Numbered from the stretch's first letter, positions 9,506-18,942 are shown. The stretch is 64,000 bases of DNA from JAUZOB01 sp963692465 (GCA_963692465.1 OY829943.1:62001-126000); one strand, 5' to 3'. The notes: generated by a model from the letters alone, not told the origin. Made by a program: numbers and translations.

Positions 9506-11209
9506 TTACATATTAAGATTGATTCCTCCGTCTTTCTTCATATACAGCGTGACAGAGACATAATCGGATTGTTTTAAGGTAATATCCTTTATCGTATCAG
9601 AAGAGGTAAAGACAAAGACTAACTCAACATTCTTTGCATTTTGCATTTTCTTAACCTCGCTTTCCGACAACTTAATCGAAAGAACGGTTGACGTAGAAGC
9701 GCCCTCTTTAGTACCAGAAGCTACAACCTGGGGGGCAATCGAAACCCCGGTATCATTATTGTTCTCATCAAGAATGCGCATTGACAGTTGCACATTTAAA
9801 GGAATTGAATTCTGAACAAGGCCATATATTCCAGCATCGCCCGAAGAGAAAAGTTTGTCGACAATGTCCTTCGTAAAAACGCTCCGCACTGTATCTGCCA
9901 ATGTAACTTTAAAGTCACTAGCTACAGCCAGAGGCACCTTAGCCTCATATTTAATTTTCATGAAAGCATCATCCGTATAAAAATGCTGTGAAGCACTCAT
10001 GTCTGAAGATGCGTTAATGTCAAAAGATAAAGCATCCGGCATACTTTTCAATAAATCACCAATCGGAAGGGTCTTCCATGGCTCTCCGGTCCAACCGGTT
10101 TCCGCCTGAGGTCCCAGTCCGAATTTGTTTGTTACAATCTGCGAAGGTTGTGAAGGCGCTTTTACAGATAGAGTGGTCTGTTCAGAAGTAACGACCGAAG
10201 CATTCTTGATTGCATTGATTTTTAAATCAACATTTATCGGAATTCCGACATTACTTGTAGACGTAACAAAGATACGTGGTTGAGAAAAACTTAATGTGTT
10301 ATCTTTTCCGGTGATAAAATCATAAAGCCCTTTAAAACTGGTTTGTCCTGCATTACTCGCAATTTTAACATTAAACAAGCCGTAGATTTGTTTAAAGAGA
10401 AGGCTATTAAAATTCATATTTATATTGAAACTGGGATTGTTCCCCACAACGATCTGGGCTCCCTTTCTGTAGGTGACATTTGCACTTGCAGTAATGGTAT
10501 AGTTTTTTTGAGTATCACTGAATGAACTCAAGATTAGGGAAATATCTTTGGTTGTCACCTTGGCTGGATAAGATATATTATAAGTATTGTTCGCAACAAC
10601 CTTGCCGTTTGAAGGATCTACAAGCGTGTAATTTGAAGGAAAATGGAGTGACAAATTAATCATAGAAGGATTATTCGGATCATCAGAAGTAACACTCAGG
10701 TCTTTCGTATTGATCGTTATATTGATTCTTGAATTATTGCCATCCGTATTAAAAATGACTGCATCCAATCGTTGTACCTCCGGGCTGGTCTGGAAGGTGA
10801 ATGGGCCGATATTCTGATTTAGATTATAGCTCACATCCTGGGGTAAAGGAAACCGACTAAGCAGCTGTAATTCGGTAAAGTCACTGCCGGTGATCGGAGC
10901 AGACCCGTTTATATTCAGGAGATCATTGATTTTTATATCCTTCTGTGTTGGCACATTCAGTGAAAGACTATCACCGTAAACTACAGAGTAATTACCATTT
11001 TCAACTTGTAACCCCGTAATATTGGCGTTCTTCATTAGCTTCTGCAAAGTAATATTATCCGAAGCACCTAATGGAAGAAACAGGCCGTTCTTTGCCAACA
11101 GCATATCTTTCGAAATGCCATTGTTCAGATCATAATTCTTGTCAACACACCCCTGTAATAGCAACAGGAATGCTCCGAGAACCAATAATAGTTTCGTTAA
11201 TTTTTTCAT
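9506..11209 (-). CDS. Lipoprotein of unknown function
   Basis: A 567-residue protein with a lipoprotein signal peptide: a long hydrophobic stretch then LLQGC, Cys21. The mature chain is rich in Ser, Thr, Asn and beta-strand patterns with no enzyme motif that I recognise. Several immunoglobulin-like or adhesin-like beta domains are likely. It lies just upstream of the DUF5723 barrel gene and probably forms an operon with it, suggesting a joint envelope role. Hypothetical proteins of this kind next to DUF5723 genes are common in Bacteroidota as I recall; no function is inferred. Confidence 0.75.
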   Translation of the reverse strand: MKKLTKLLLVLGAFLLLLQGCVDKNYDLNNGISKDMLLAKNGLFLPLGASDNITLQKLMKNANITGLQVENGNYSVVYGDSLSLNVPTQKDIKINDLLNINGSAPITGSDFTELQLLSRFPLPQDVSYNLNQNIGPFTFQTSPEVQRLDAVIFNTDGNNSRINITINTKDLSVTSDDPNNPSMINLSLHFPSNYTLVDPSNGKVVANNTYNISYPAKVTTKDISLILSSFSDTQKNYTITASANVTYRKGAQIVVGNNPSFNINMNFNSLLFKQIYGLFNVKIASNAGQTSFKGLYDFITGKDNTLSFSQPRIFVTSTSNVGIPINVDLKINAIKNASVVTSEQTTLSVKAPSQPSQIVTNKFGLGPQAETGWTGEPWKTLPIGDLLKSMPDALSFDINASSDMSASQHFYTDDAFMKIKYEAKVPLAVASDFKVTLADTVRSVFTKDIVDKLFSSGDAGIYGLVQNSIPLNVQLSMRILDENNNDTGVSIAPQVVASGTKEGASTSTVLSIKLSESEVKKMQNAKNVELVFVFTSSDTIKDITLKQSDYVSVTLYMKKDGGINLNM

Positions 11210-11544
11210 GCTAAAGATTTAGCGTAATCATATACATAACACTGCACTGCCAGGTTTTCCCGGCATAAATTGAAACATCAACTGTTTTTTCTATGAACAA
11301 CGAAACAAATGTAAATAAATATTTACGTTTTTTAACAAAAGAACTGCAATTGTCCCTTTTAAGTTGATTTAATAAAAATATCACTTCTCCATCAACACCC
11401 CTATGTGCGTGACGTATCCAACGCCAACCTTTTTCCTGCAGGATTGTCAGGAAATGACTATTCCATGCATGTATTTTAAAATTGTGAAAGCGGATTTGAA
11501 GATACCCCTGTACGGGGTGTGTATATCTACAGAATAGTCACCAG
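11210..11544. other. Intergenic region, 335 bp
   Basis: No gene is visible. An ACCCC-tgtac-GGGGT inverted repeat at about 11503-11518 lies just past the end of the DUF4249 gene and may be a weak terminator or operator. The remainder is the AT-rich upstream region of the lipoprotein gene. Confidence 0.35.
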
Positions 11545-12333
11545 CTATTGTGCAATAATAGTTTTCGAACGCATCGAACAAGCATTAAAATATCCCAAAG
11601 CACCATTACTGATATTGGACGTCGGGTTGGCAGGAGAAGCTGATTCGTTGCTGTTCGTATCTGCAGAACGGAAATAATCATACACCCCTTTATCAATACA
11701 TTCCAGCCAGATAGTCACTTTCTTTCCGGGATCTAACTTATACTCGTCTTTATCACTATACATAGAATAAGTCACTTTTTTACCCTCATTCAAGCGGTCA
11801 CTGCCAACATAGAAACCGTCCTTAACAATTTCACCATTCAAAAACTCGACCAAATGATAGTAATTTTTAATATTGGCCGGATCCATAAAGGTCACCGTCA
11901 GCATCTTATCATTTGTTCCCCACAGATTCTCGACATACATTGAATCAATTCCCACGGCGGGCGGCATAGTAGAAGAAGCGAGATATGTTTTTCTTTCAGC
12001 CTTCACTGTAAGTGTATAGGTACGCCCCGCGACACCCTGTAATGAAGAAGTAACATATGTTCCCGAATCTGTTTCAGTCAAAGTTTCCGAATGACCGGCA
12101 TCATCATTAATCGAAACGGTAGCCCCCGTTACCGCCGGGTAAACATTTGACTGATCAAAGGGAACCGATTTCGACAACGTCACTGTATAGGGGCCCGCTT
12201 CGTCATAAATGTTGCCCTGAATAACGATCTGCGGTGAAGCCGAACTAAGAGGTAGATCAATGACCTTCTCACAGGAAGAAAACAACAACGTTAATGCAAT
12301 AAGCGATGGGAAAAATATAGCGTACACTTTCAT
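11545..12333 (-). CDS. DUF4249 lipoprotein
   Basis: A 262-residue lipoprotein with LLFSSC, Cys21, followed by EKVIDLPL and the IVIQGNIYDEAGPYTVTLS block typical of DUF4249. The longer reading frame begins upstream inside the TonB receptor gene. I chose the Met at 12333 because it gives a proper signal peptide and sits 4 bp after the receptor's stop codon. DUF4249 genes regularly follow TonB-dependent receptors in Bacteroidota, so this is probably a surface partner of that receptor. Function is otherwise unknown. Confidence 0.88.
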   Translation of the reverse strand: MKVYAIFFPSLIALTLLFSSCEKVIDLPLSSASPQIVIQGNIYDEAGPYTVTLSKSVPFDQSNVYPAVTGATVSINDDAGHSETLTETDSGTYVTSSLQGVAGRTYTLTVKAERKTYLASSTMPPAVGIDSMYVENLWGTNDKMLTVTFMDPANIKNYYHLVEFLNGEIVKDGFYVGSDRLNEGKKVTYSMYSDKDEYKLDPGKKVTIWLECIDKGVYDYFRSADTNSNESASPANPTSNISNGALGYFNACSMRSKTIIAQ

Positions 12334-12337
12334 CTTA

Positions 12338-14659
12338 TTAGAATTTAAAGTTGTAAGAAACAGAAGGAACCATCTTAAATAAAGTCGTTTGTACCGCTTC
12401 TGTTTTGGTGGGGTCCGTCTTACTATCACGGAATGTAATCATATAGGCATTGTCACGCCCGTAAGCGTTATATAAAGAGAAAGACCAGCTCGATTCAAAT
12501 TTTGCAGTCTTTTTAGCCAATAACGTAGCACTCAAATCGAGGCGATGATAGTTGGGCATCCGGTTCGCGTTTCTGTTTGAATAATAAAACATCGTTTGTC
12601 CGTCGACCTGATACTTTCCGGTCGGAAAAGTAACCGCATTCCCGGTGTTGAAGACCCAGGTAGCAGAGAGGTTCCATTTCGGATTTAAGTTGTAAATACT
12701 AACTATCGAAATATCATGAGTGCGATCTTGCTTGGCCGGGAAGTAATTCCCATCATTGATTCCATCAAACTTCCGTTCACTGCGCGACAGTGTATAGCTG
12801 ATCCAACCATTTAATTTCCCGTACTTCTTTTTTAGATAAAGTTCCAACCCGTAAGCACGCCCTTTTCCGAATGTAATTTGCGATTCCACATTATCGTTAA
12901 ACATTAGTTGAGCTCCATTTTTATAATCGATCTGATTTTGAAGGTTTTTATAATAGATCTCCGATGAGAACTCATATTGATTGTCGGAGAAATTACGGTA
13001 ATAACCCAATGAAACCTGATCAGCAATCTCCGGCTTCACATTATTGCTACTGGGAATCCACAAATCAGTAGGGCTTCCCGATGTCGAATTCGAGAGAAGA
13101 TGTAAATTCTGAGTATTACGGGCATAAGCCAATTTCACTGAACTGCTTTCGTTCATTTGAAAGTTAAATGTCACCCGGGGTTCCAAATTGAAATACGTTT
13201 TCACTACCCGGTGTGAACCATAAGAGAGTGTATCTTTTACATTTCCATCCGCATCGTAAGTATAGAAGTTTCCCGGGCCGAACAAAGAGAATAAGCTTGC
13301 CCGCAAACCATATTCCACGCTAAACCTATCGGTAAAAGAATACTGATGCGAGATATAGAGTGCATTATCCAACGCATTCTTATTCGTTAAACTCTTTATT
13401 GAAATATTAGCACTGGCATCAGTAATAGCCCCCGGAATAAGTCTGTGATAGATAGAATTGAACCCCATCTTAACCGTCGATTTATCGCTTATCGAGAATT
13501 GCAAATCTTCTTTTATGCCATAATCCTGTATGCGTGAAATGATGTTCATCTTCTCACCCGTATCGAGGTAGATCTGATAATCGTAATTACTGAATATAAA
13601 CGAAGTATTAGAGAAGATGCGATCAGAAAAGAGATGATTCCATCGGAAACTTACTGTCGAATTGCCCCAATTGATTCCCATTGTATTTTTAAGGCCTAAA
13701 ACGTCACTACCAAAATATCCCGAGAGATAAATCCGGTTGTTATCATCAATTTTGTAATTGGCTTTGGCATTAATGTCGTAGAAATAAAGTTGAGCTTTAT
13801 TCACCGTCGTGTCTTTTGACAGTTTCAGAAATATATCTGCATAAGTTCGTCGTGCTGAGATAATAAATGACCCCCGATCCTTCACGATCGGACCCTCTAC
13901 ATTGAGATGCGATGAGATTAGTCCGATACCACCACTCACCCCGAAATTTTTATCGTTTCCATCGTTCATCTTCAAATCAAGTACCGAAGAGAGTCTTCCT
14001 CCGTATTCTGCAGGTTCATTCCCTTTATAGACGCTAACATCCTTAATTGCATCGGAATTAAACACCGAGAAAAAACCAGCCAGATGAGAAGCATTATAAA
14101 CGGTTGCCTCGTCCAGCAAAAGCAGATTTTGATCCGAAGCTCCTCCCCGAACGTTAAATCCGCTACTCCCTTCAGAAGCAGCTTTAATTCCAGGTAAGAG
14201 CTGAATTGCTTTCAGTACATCTTTCTCCCCGAACAGAACAGGAATAGCATTCAACTCTTTGGTGCTAAGTTTTTGCATACCCATTTGAGTCTTAGTTACA
14301 TTCTCATCCTGACGGTGGCTAGATACCTCAACCTCATTGAGAATGTGGGTCAGAGGACTAAGTTGAAAATCAATCTTTGTTGCTTGAGTTAAACTTGTCG
14401 AAGAAGTTTTAGCATCATACCCCATGTATTGAACGGTAACCTGATACTGTCCGGCCGGAAGAGAAAGAGAATAAAATCCGTAAGCATTTGTAGTAGCTCC
14501 TTTACCATTTATCTCTTTAATCGTTATGGTAGCCCCGATAAGATCTTCTCCGGTTTTGGCATCCATGACATGACCACTGATCGTTACCCGTTGTTGAGAA
14601 ATACCCGAAATTTGAAAAATAAAGAACGCGCATAAAAAGCAAAATAGGTATCGTATCAT
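12338..14659 (-). CDS. TonB-dependent receptor with carboxypeptidase-regulatory domain
   Basis: A 773-residue outer-membrane receptor. After a signal peptide (about residues 1-22) comes a CarboxypepD_reg-like domain with GHVMDAKTGEDLIGATITIKE. A TonB plug follows at about 120-230, containing GFNVRGGASDQNLLLLDEATVYN and the AEYGGRLSSVLDL block. The rest is a 22-strand-type barrel ending in an aromatic strand with terminal Phe. It is the first gene of a pair with the DUF4249 lipoprotein. It is shorter than SusC proteins and has no SusD partner, so a substrate other than glycans (metal, cofactor, peptide) is possible. Confidence 0.92.
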   Translation of the reverse strand: MIRYLFCFLCAFFIFQISGISQQRVTISGHVMDAKTGEDLIGATITIKEINGKGATTNAYGFYSLSLPAGQYQVTVQYMGYDAKTSSTSLTQATKIDFQLSPLTHILNEVEVSSHRQDENVTKTQMGMQKLSTKELNAIPVLFGEKDVLKAIQLLPGIKAASEGSSGFNVRGGASDQNLLLLDEATVYNASHLAGFFSVFNSDAIKDVSVYKGNEPAEYGGRLSSVLDLKMNDGNDKNFGVSGGIGLISSHLNVEGPIVKDRGSFIISARRTYADIFLKLSKDTTVNKAQLYFYDINAKANYKIDDNNRIYLSGYFGSDVLGLKNTMGINWGNSTVSFRWNHLFSDRIFSNTSFIFSNYDYQIYLDTGEKMNIISRIQDYGIKEDLQFSISDKSTVKMGFNSIYHRLIPGAITDASANISIKSLTNKNALDNALYISHQYSFTDRFSVEYGLRASLFSLFGPGNFYTYDADGNVKDTLSYGSHRVVKTYFNLEPRVTFNFQMNESSSVKLAYARNTQNLHLLSNSTSGSPTDLWIPSSNNVKPEIADQVSLGYYRNFSDNQYEFSSEIYYKNLQNQIDYKNGAQLMFNDNVESQITFGKGRAYGLELYLKKKYGKLNGWISYTLSRSERKFDGINDGNYFPAKQDRTHDISIVSIYNLNPKWNLSATWVFNTGNAVTFPTGKYQVDGQTMFYYSNRNANRMPNYHRLDLSATLLAKKTAKFESSWSFSLYNAYGRDNAYMITFRDSKTDPTKTEAVQTTLFKMVPSVSYNFKF

Positions 14660-14976
14660 ATTATAAAATTAAGATTCAATCAGACTTGCCTGCAAAAGTA
14701 TCATATAATAGCATACCTCTCCTGCGATTTATACGAAGTCCCCCGTTTTTATACCCAACAGGGGATCTTTTGTCTTTTTTGAACTTAACAATTACCATAC
14801 CATGAATAAATAAACAAACAATAAAAGAAAATGCGTAGGCATAAAAAAAGGGGCAGATTCATCAGAATCAACCTCTTTTCTTATTTCATCCATTCAGTAG
14901 GACGAGCTCAATACAAATTCAAAACTTGCATCTCATTCATCTTTTTAGCTCAGAATTTAACCCTTTTATAAAGATA
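14660..14976. other. Intergenic region, 317 bp
   Basis: This stretch is upstream of the TonB receptor and downstream of cbpM. It holds the terminator listed at 14845-14880. A second G/C-rich patch at about 14740-14770 (tccccc ... cagggga) could pair weakly near the receptor's promoter. No ORF is convincing. Confidence 0.4.
14845..14880 (-). terminator. Hairpin terminator after cbpA-cbpM
   Basis: AAAAGGGGCAGATTC pairs with GAATCAACCTCTTTT around a 4-base loop, with wobble pairs. A-tracts and T-tracts flank it on both sides, so it could work in both directions. It lies about 100 bp past the cbpM stop. Confidence 0.65.
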
Positions 14977-15276
14977 TTATACATTTGTTTCATAGAGACG
15001 AAGTCTGTTTTTAAGTGCAATAATCTCATTATGCATAGAATCTATTCGTTCCAGCAAATGACTAATAGTTTCAATTCCTTCGAGGTTGATATCCAGTTCG
15101 TAATATAAGTGAATATATTTCTCTAATTGCAGAAGCTGGTCTGCGTCGATAAACTCTGTTTTTTCGATGCTGGTAATTTCTATCAATCCATTTTGTTGTA
15201 ATGAACTGATAAATGAAATCTCCACATTGTAGTTTGCACAGAACTCATCTACAGCTATTAAACGTTCAGTTTGCAT
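14977..15276 (-). CDS. cbpM: CbpM-like chaperone modulator
   Basis: A 99-residue protein of the MerR-like CbpM family that binds the J-domain of CbpA and tunes it. The N-terminal part (about 6-60) fits the short winged-helix-like fold, and the C-terminal third (HLLERIDSMHNEIIALKNRL) is a coiled coil. It starts 14 bp after the stop of the DnaJ-like gene on the same strand, the standard cbpA-cbpM arrangement. The family is recognised from length, pattern and position more than from strong motifs. Confidence 0.82.
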   Translation of the reverse strand: MQTERLIAVDEFCANYNVEISFISSLQQNGLIEITSIEKTEFIDADQLLQLEKYIHLYYELDINLEGIETISHLLERIDSMHNEIIALKNRLRLYETNV

Positions 15277-15290
15277 CGTTTCGTTTAAAA

Positions 15291-16178
15291 TTACAATTTT
15301 GACAATTCGGTGAATAATGTTTTTTGTTTATCTGTTAGATTCGTCGGGATTTTAATAACATAGGTTATATATAAATCTCCGAAATGTCCTTCGTTTTTAT
15401 ATACAGGAAAACCCTTCCCTTTTAATTTTATTTTGCTGCCGTTTTGTGTTTCGGGCTTCACTTTCACTTTTACCTTTCCATTTAAAGTATCCATTGTAAT
15501 TTCACCTCCCAACACAGCAGAATATAGATCTAAATCGACTGTCGCATACAAATCATTCCCCAATCGTTTAAATACAGGATGGTTCGTGATTGAAAAGACA
15601 ATATATAAATCACCGTTCGGCCCGCCGTTTATTCCCTGACCTCCATATCCTGCAATTTTAATTGTTTGTTCATTTTCAATTCCGGCAGGGATTGTAATCC
15701 GTATGTTTTTGCCATTCACCGTCAATGTTTGTTGGTGTGTTTTATAGGCATCAATGAGGTCAATATGTAGTTCTGCATTGTAGTCTTCCCCTCTGTATTT
15801 CACCTGCCGGCCTCCACCTCCGCCAGTGGCCCGACCAAACATGGATTCAAAGAAATCAGAAAAATCACCTTCCGGTTGACGCCCTGAATACCTTGCTCTA
15901 CTTGAATTTGATGATTGTTCCTGATAACGATTTGCTTTTTCAAATTCATCCGCATGTTCCCAGTCCTTTCCATACTGATCATATTTTTTACGTTTCTCCG
16001 GATCGCTCAGTACAGCATTCGCCTCATTGATCTGCTGAAAATTCTTTTTAGCATCTTCATCATTCGGATTTAAATCAGGGTGGTATTTCCTGGCTAATTT
16101 TCGATAAGCATTCTTGATGTCCTTTGGCGTTGCTGCTTTATCTATTCCTAATATCTTATAATAATCTACAAAAGTCAT
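15291..16178 (-). CDS. cbpA: CbpA-type DnaJ co-chaperone
   Basis: A 295-residue type II J-domain protein that stimulates DnaK. The J domain occupies residues 4-70 with the catalytic HPD at 33-35. A Gly-rich linker holding a GRATGGGGGRQ patch follows near 115-125, and then two C-terminal beta-sandwich substrate-binding domains. It lacks the four CxxCxGxG zinc motifs of DnaJ, which separates CbpA from DnaJ. It is first in an operon with the CbpM-like gene and is divergent from the antiporter gene, with two strong hairpins between them. Confidence 0.93.
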   Translation of the reverse strand: MTFVDYYKILGIDKAATPKDIKNAYRKLARKYHPDLNPNDEDAKKNFQQINEANAVLSDPEKRKKYDQYGKDWEHADEFEKANRYQEQSSNSSRARYSGRQPEGDFSDFFESMFGRATGGGGGRQVKYRGEDYNAELHIDLIDAYKTHQQTLTVNGKNIRITIPAGIENEQTIKIAGYGGQGINGGPNGDLYIVFSITNHPVFKRLGNDLYATVDLDLYSAVLGGEITMDTLNGKVKVKVKPETQNGSKIKLKGKGFPVYKNEGHFGDLYITYVIKIPTNLTDKQKTLFTELSKL

Positions 16179-16231
16179 ATATTGAGTGAATTAAGTTGCA
16201 AGAGTCGATATCGGGTACAGAACAATAGAAT

Positions 16232-16270
16232 TAGGTATTTGGATTATTAACCCAATAATCCAAATACCTA
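16232..16270. repeat. Perfect 17-bp inverted repeat in divergent promoter region
   Basis: TAGGTATTTGGATTATT and its exact reverse complement are separated by AACCC. It lies 54 bp upstream of cbpA and 130 bp upstream of the antiporter, where a terminator is not expected. It may be an operator or a transcript-end barrier between divergent units. Confidence 0.7.
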
Positions 16271-16283
16271 TGGCTACTACAGA

Positions 16284-16315
16284 AGAGAACAAATACAACG
16301 GGCTATTTGTTCTCT
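16284..16315. repeat. Perfect 12-bp inverted repeat, second of a pair
   Basis: AGAGAACAAATA at 16284-16295 and TATTTGTTCTCT at 16304-16315 flank an 8-base spacer. It follows the 17-bp hairpin by only 13 bp. The unrelated arm sequences make one binding protein for both unlikely. Confidence 0.65.
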
Positions 16316-16399
16316 GTTAATGACAGTCCGACCCCTTCGGTTCAGCATTTTCTGTTACAGTCTTAAAAATTAATATTTATCTTCACTCAAAATATTTTC

Positions 16400-17464
16400 A
16401 TGATTGAATCACTTTCATTGCCAATTTTACTGCTCATATTTGGCGTATGTGCAGTGGCAATATGGTTAGCAGGAATTAAATTAACCGAAACGGCTGATAT
16501 TCTTGCCACACATTTCAGTTTGGGTGAAGCATTGGGCGGTTTGATTTTGCTTGCAATTGTAACAAACCTCCCGGAAATTGCCATTACCGTAAGTGCTGCA
16601 TTACAGAATAATATGGGACTTGCCATCGGCAACATTCTCGGCGGCATTGCCCTACAAACGGTAGTACTTGTTGTATTGGATGTGTTTGGACTAGGCAAAA
16701 AAGATCCGCTAACTTATCGTGCGGCATCATTAATACTAGTGCTGGAAGGATTAATGGTTATTACCGTTTTAACGTTAGTAGTTGTGGGCAACCAGTTAAA
16801 ACCTTCTGTTATTTATATGGGCATATCACCCGTTGATGCCATAATTGTACTGGTGTGGCTCGTAGGCATATACATGATAGGAAAAGCAAGAACCGATTTA
16901 CCATGGCACAAATTAGGAACTCTTCCCGATAGTCAAAAAGAAAAGAGAGGTCACAGCAAGAAAAAGAAGTATGATTTAGCAATGAAAAAAGGCACGAGCA
17001 TTCGAACTGTCATTTTCATTTTTGCACTATGTTCTCTGGTGACTTTAATTGCCGGTGTAGGATTAGAGGTAAGTGGCGATCTTATTGCAAAACACATAGG
17101 GATGACTGGCGTATTATTCGGTGCTACGATTTTAGCTGCAGCGACTTCTCTGCCCGAAGTCTCAACCGGTTTGGCTTCCATGAAATTGGAGGATTACCAA
17201 ATGGCAATAAGTGATATCTTCGGAGGGAATGCTTTTTTGCCCGTGTTGTTTATGATAGCAACGGTTATTTCAGGTAAATCGGTTATTCCTCAGGCACACA
17301 AAACAGATATTTACCTTACGGGGTTAGGGATACTTCTTACGATCATCTATATCTGTGGATTAATTTTCCGTCCACGAAAGCAAATCCTACGGATGGGTAT
17401 CGATTCATTTCTTGTTCTGATCGTTTATTTAATTGGATTAGTGGGATTATTAACAATCCCTTAG
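16400..17464 (+). CDS. Sodium/calcium exchanger family membrane protein
   Basis: A 354-residue inner-membrane antiporter of the CaCA superfamily (YrbG-like). Two homologous halves each carry an alpha-repeat: TNLPEIAITVSAAL...GNILGGIA near residues 55-80, and TSLPEVSTGLASMKL...SDIFGGNAF in the second half. The PE pair is the conserved ion-binding core. A charged cytoplasmic loop (DSQKEKRGHSKKKK) separates the halves. The first repeat has GGIA where many family members have GSNI. The exchanged ion is therefore uncertain and it may not be calcium. Confidence 0.88.
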   Translation: MIESLSLPILLLIFGVCAVAIWLAGIKLTETADILATHFSLGEALGGLILLAIVTNLPEIAITVSAALQNNMGLAIGNILGGIALQTVVLVVLDVFGLGKKDPLTYRAASLILVLEGLMVITVLTLVVVGNQLKPSVIYMGISPVDAIIVLVWLVGIYMIGKARTDLPWHKLGTLPDSQKEKRGHSKKKKYDLAMKKGTSIRTVIFIFALCSLVTLIAGVGLEVSGDLIAKHIGMTGVLFGATILAAATSLPEVSTGLASMKLEDYQMAISDIFGGNAFLPVLFMIATVISGKSVIPQAHKTDIYLTGLGILLTIIYICGLIFRPRKQILRMGIDSFLVLIVYLIGLVGLLTIP

Positions 17465-17552
17465 TAATCAAGAAACAGTAATATTGAGTGACCTCTTTCC
17501 GAAAAAACAGACAGCAAACTTCACTGATAATCTTATTCTAACGGGATTATAT

Positions 17553-17586
17553 AAACCTGACAATGCGATATTGCATTGTCAGGTTT
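17553..17586. terminator. Bidirectional hairpin between convergent genes
   Basis: AAACCTGACAATGC and its exact complement flank a GATATT loop, a perfect 14-bp stem. It lies between the convergent antiporter and SDR genes and can serve both. Confidence 0.75.
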
Positions 17587-17619
17587 AAAGTTTTGAGGTG
17601 TATTCTACAGAAATAATGG

Positions 17620-18468
17620 TTAACCAGCTAAAGCATCTGCCACAACTTTTGCCAAAGGAGTAGTAGGATGCCCAATGAGCAAAGAGAGTTGTTTCGTATC
17701 ATCGAACAAATCATTCTTTGAAGCACCAACATCACAGCCTGCAATTGCCTGAGCCAATCCTTCCGGCACACCTGCGTTTTTCAGAATTTTGATATACTCT
17801 GCTTCCGGCATGTTATTGTATGGGATATTCTTTCCGGTCTGTCTTGAAATTTCAGCAGCCAAATCAGTCAATGTATATGTTTCGTCACCGGCCAATTCAT
17901 ACACTTTACCAACGTGTCCGGTGCCTGTTAACACAACTGCGGCAGCTTCAGCGTAATCAGCACGGGCAGCAGAAGATATTTTACCGTTATTAGCACTTCC
18001 GATAAAAGCTCCGGCAGCAACGGCTCCTTTGACTGAACCCGTATAATTTTCAGTATACCAGCCGTTACGCAATATCGTATGAGGAATACCTGATGCTTTC
18101 AGCGCTGCTTCGGTAGCCAGATGCTCTTCAGCAAGGTTTAATGAAGACTTATCAGCATGAAGCAAACTGGTATAGACAATCCATTTTACGCCAGCCTGCT
18201 TTGCAGCATCAATCACATTCGCATGCTGTTTAGCACGCTGACCAATTTCGTTGCCAGAGATAAGCAATAAACGATCAATACCCTTGAGGGAAGCGGCAAG
18301 ATTTTCCGGTTTACTATAGTCAAATACACGAGCTTCGACTGCCAGTTCTGCAGCTTTTTGAGGATTACGAACTAAAGCTACAATATTATCAGTCGATACT
18401 TTTTCTTTAAGTTTTTCTATTACTTTGCGACCCAACTGACCAGTCGCTCCTGTTACACCAATTTTCAT
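17620..18468 (-). CDS. ytfG: NAD(P)H:quinone oxidoreductase-like SDR
   Basis: A 282-residue atypical short-chain dehydrogenase of the NmrA/QorB kind. The nucleotide-binding motif GATGQLG is at residues 7-13, and the VRNP segment gives NADP-type binding. YTSLLHAD and ILRNGWYTENY match the YtfG/QOR2 subgroup. It probably reduces quinones or related electrophiles in the cytoplasm. A divergent HxlR regulator 148 bp away copies the E. coli ytfG-ytfH layout, and the shared spacer is packed with GTAAC/GTTAC half-sites, so substrate-induced derepression is likely. Confidence 0.9.
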   Translation of the reverse strand: MKIGVTGATGQLGRKVIEKLKEKVSTDNIVALVRNPQKAAELAVEARVFDYSKPENLAASLKGIDRLLLISGNEIGQRAKQHANVIDAAKQAGVKWIVYTSLLHADKSSLNLAEEHLATEAALKASGIPHTILRNGWYTENYTGSVKGAVAAGAFIGSANNGKISSAARADYAEAAAVVLTGTGHVGKVYELAGDETYTLTDLAAEISRQTGKNIPYNNMPEAEYIKILKNAGVPEGLAQAIAGCDVGASKNDLFDDTKQLSLLIGHPTTPLAKVVADALAG

Positions 18469-18526
18469 TTTCTATATCCTTTCTTAAATATTAATTTACG
18501 TACTTATTCGTTTTATTACTACTTTT

Positions 18527-18612
18527 GTTACACAAAGTAACTAATAATAGTTTGTATTTGTAACAGGTTACCTTTTTGTAACCAGGTAAAATGTAGTAAC
18601 TAAATAGTAACC
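18527..18612. promoter_or_regulatory. Array of HxlR half-sites (GTAAC/GTTAC)
   Basis: Seven GTTAC or GTAAC pentamers start near 18527, 18537, 18560, 18567, 18578, 18596 and 18607. Most are spaced 10-11 bp, one helical turn, and some form palindromes such as GGTTACctttttGTAACC. The array fills the space before the HxlR start and covers a near-consensus promoter, so autoregulation plus control of ytfG is likely. Confidence 0.7.
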
Positions 18613-18615
18613 ATT

Positions 18616-18942
18616 ATGGCAAAGCTCAAGGGAAAAACTAAATGTCCCATCACAGCAACCATTGATCTGATAGGCGGAAAGTGGAAAACAATCATCCTTT
18701 ACACTCTTTCGTCCAGCACAAAACGTTTTGGAGAATTAGCCGTTCGCATACCCGATATTTCACGTAAAGTGTTGACCGAACAATTGAAAGAACTGGAAAT
18801 AGACGGACTGATACAAAGGGTATATTACAAAGAAATACCCCCCAGAGTTGAATACTCACTTACCGATTTAGGGAAAAGCCTTTCACCGGTATTTCGGGAA
18901 TTAGAGATATGGGGAATGGAAAACGCGTTGGCAAAGCAATAG
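18616..18942 (+). CDS. HxlR family transcriptional regulator
   Basis: A 108-residue winged-helix regulator. The HxlR core is intact: CPITATIDLIGGKWKTIILYTL (about 12-33), then RFGELAVRIPDISRKVLTEQLKELE holding the recognition helix. The wing EIPPRVEYSLTDLG and a final helix complete it. Such proteins bind as dimers and respond to electrophiles or quinones, some through a Cys; Cys12 is the only candidate here. Its start lies just after the half-site array, and it is divergent from ytfG, its probable target. Confidence 0.92.
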   Translation: MAKLKGKTKCPITATIDLIGGKWKTIILYTLSSSTKRFGELAVRIPDISRKVLTEQLKELEIDGLIQRVYYKEIPPRVEYSLTDLGKSLSPVFRELEIWGMENALAKQ

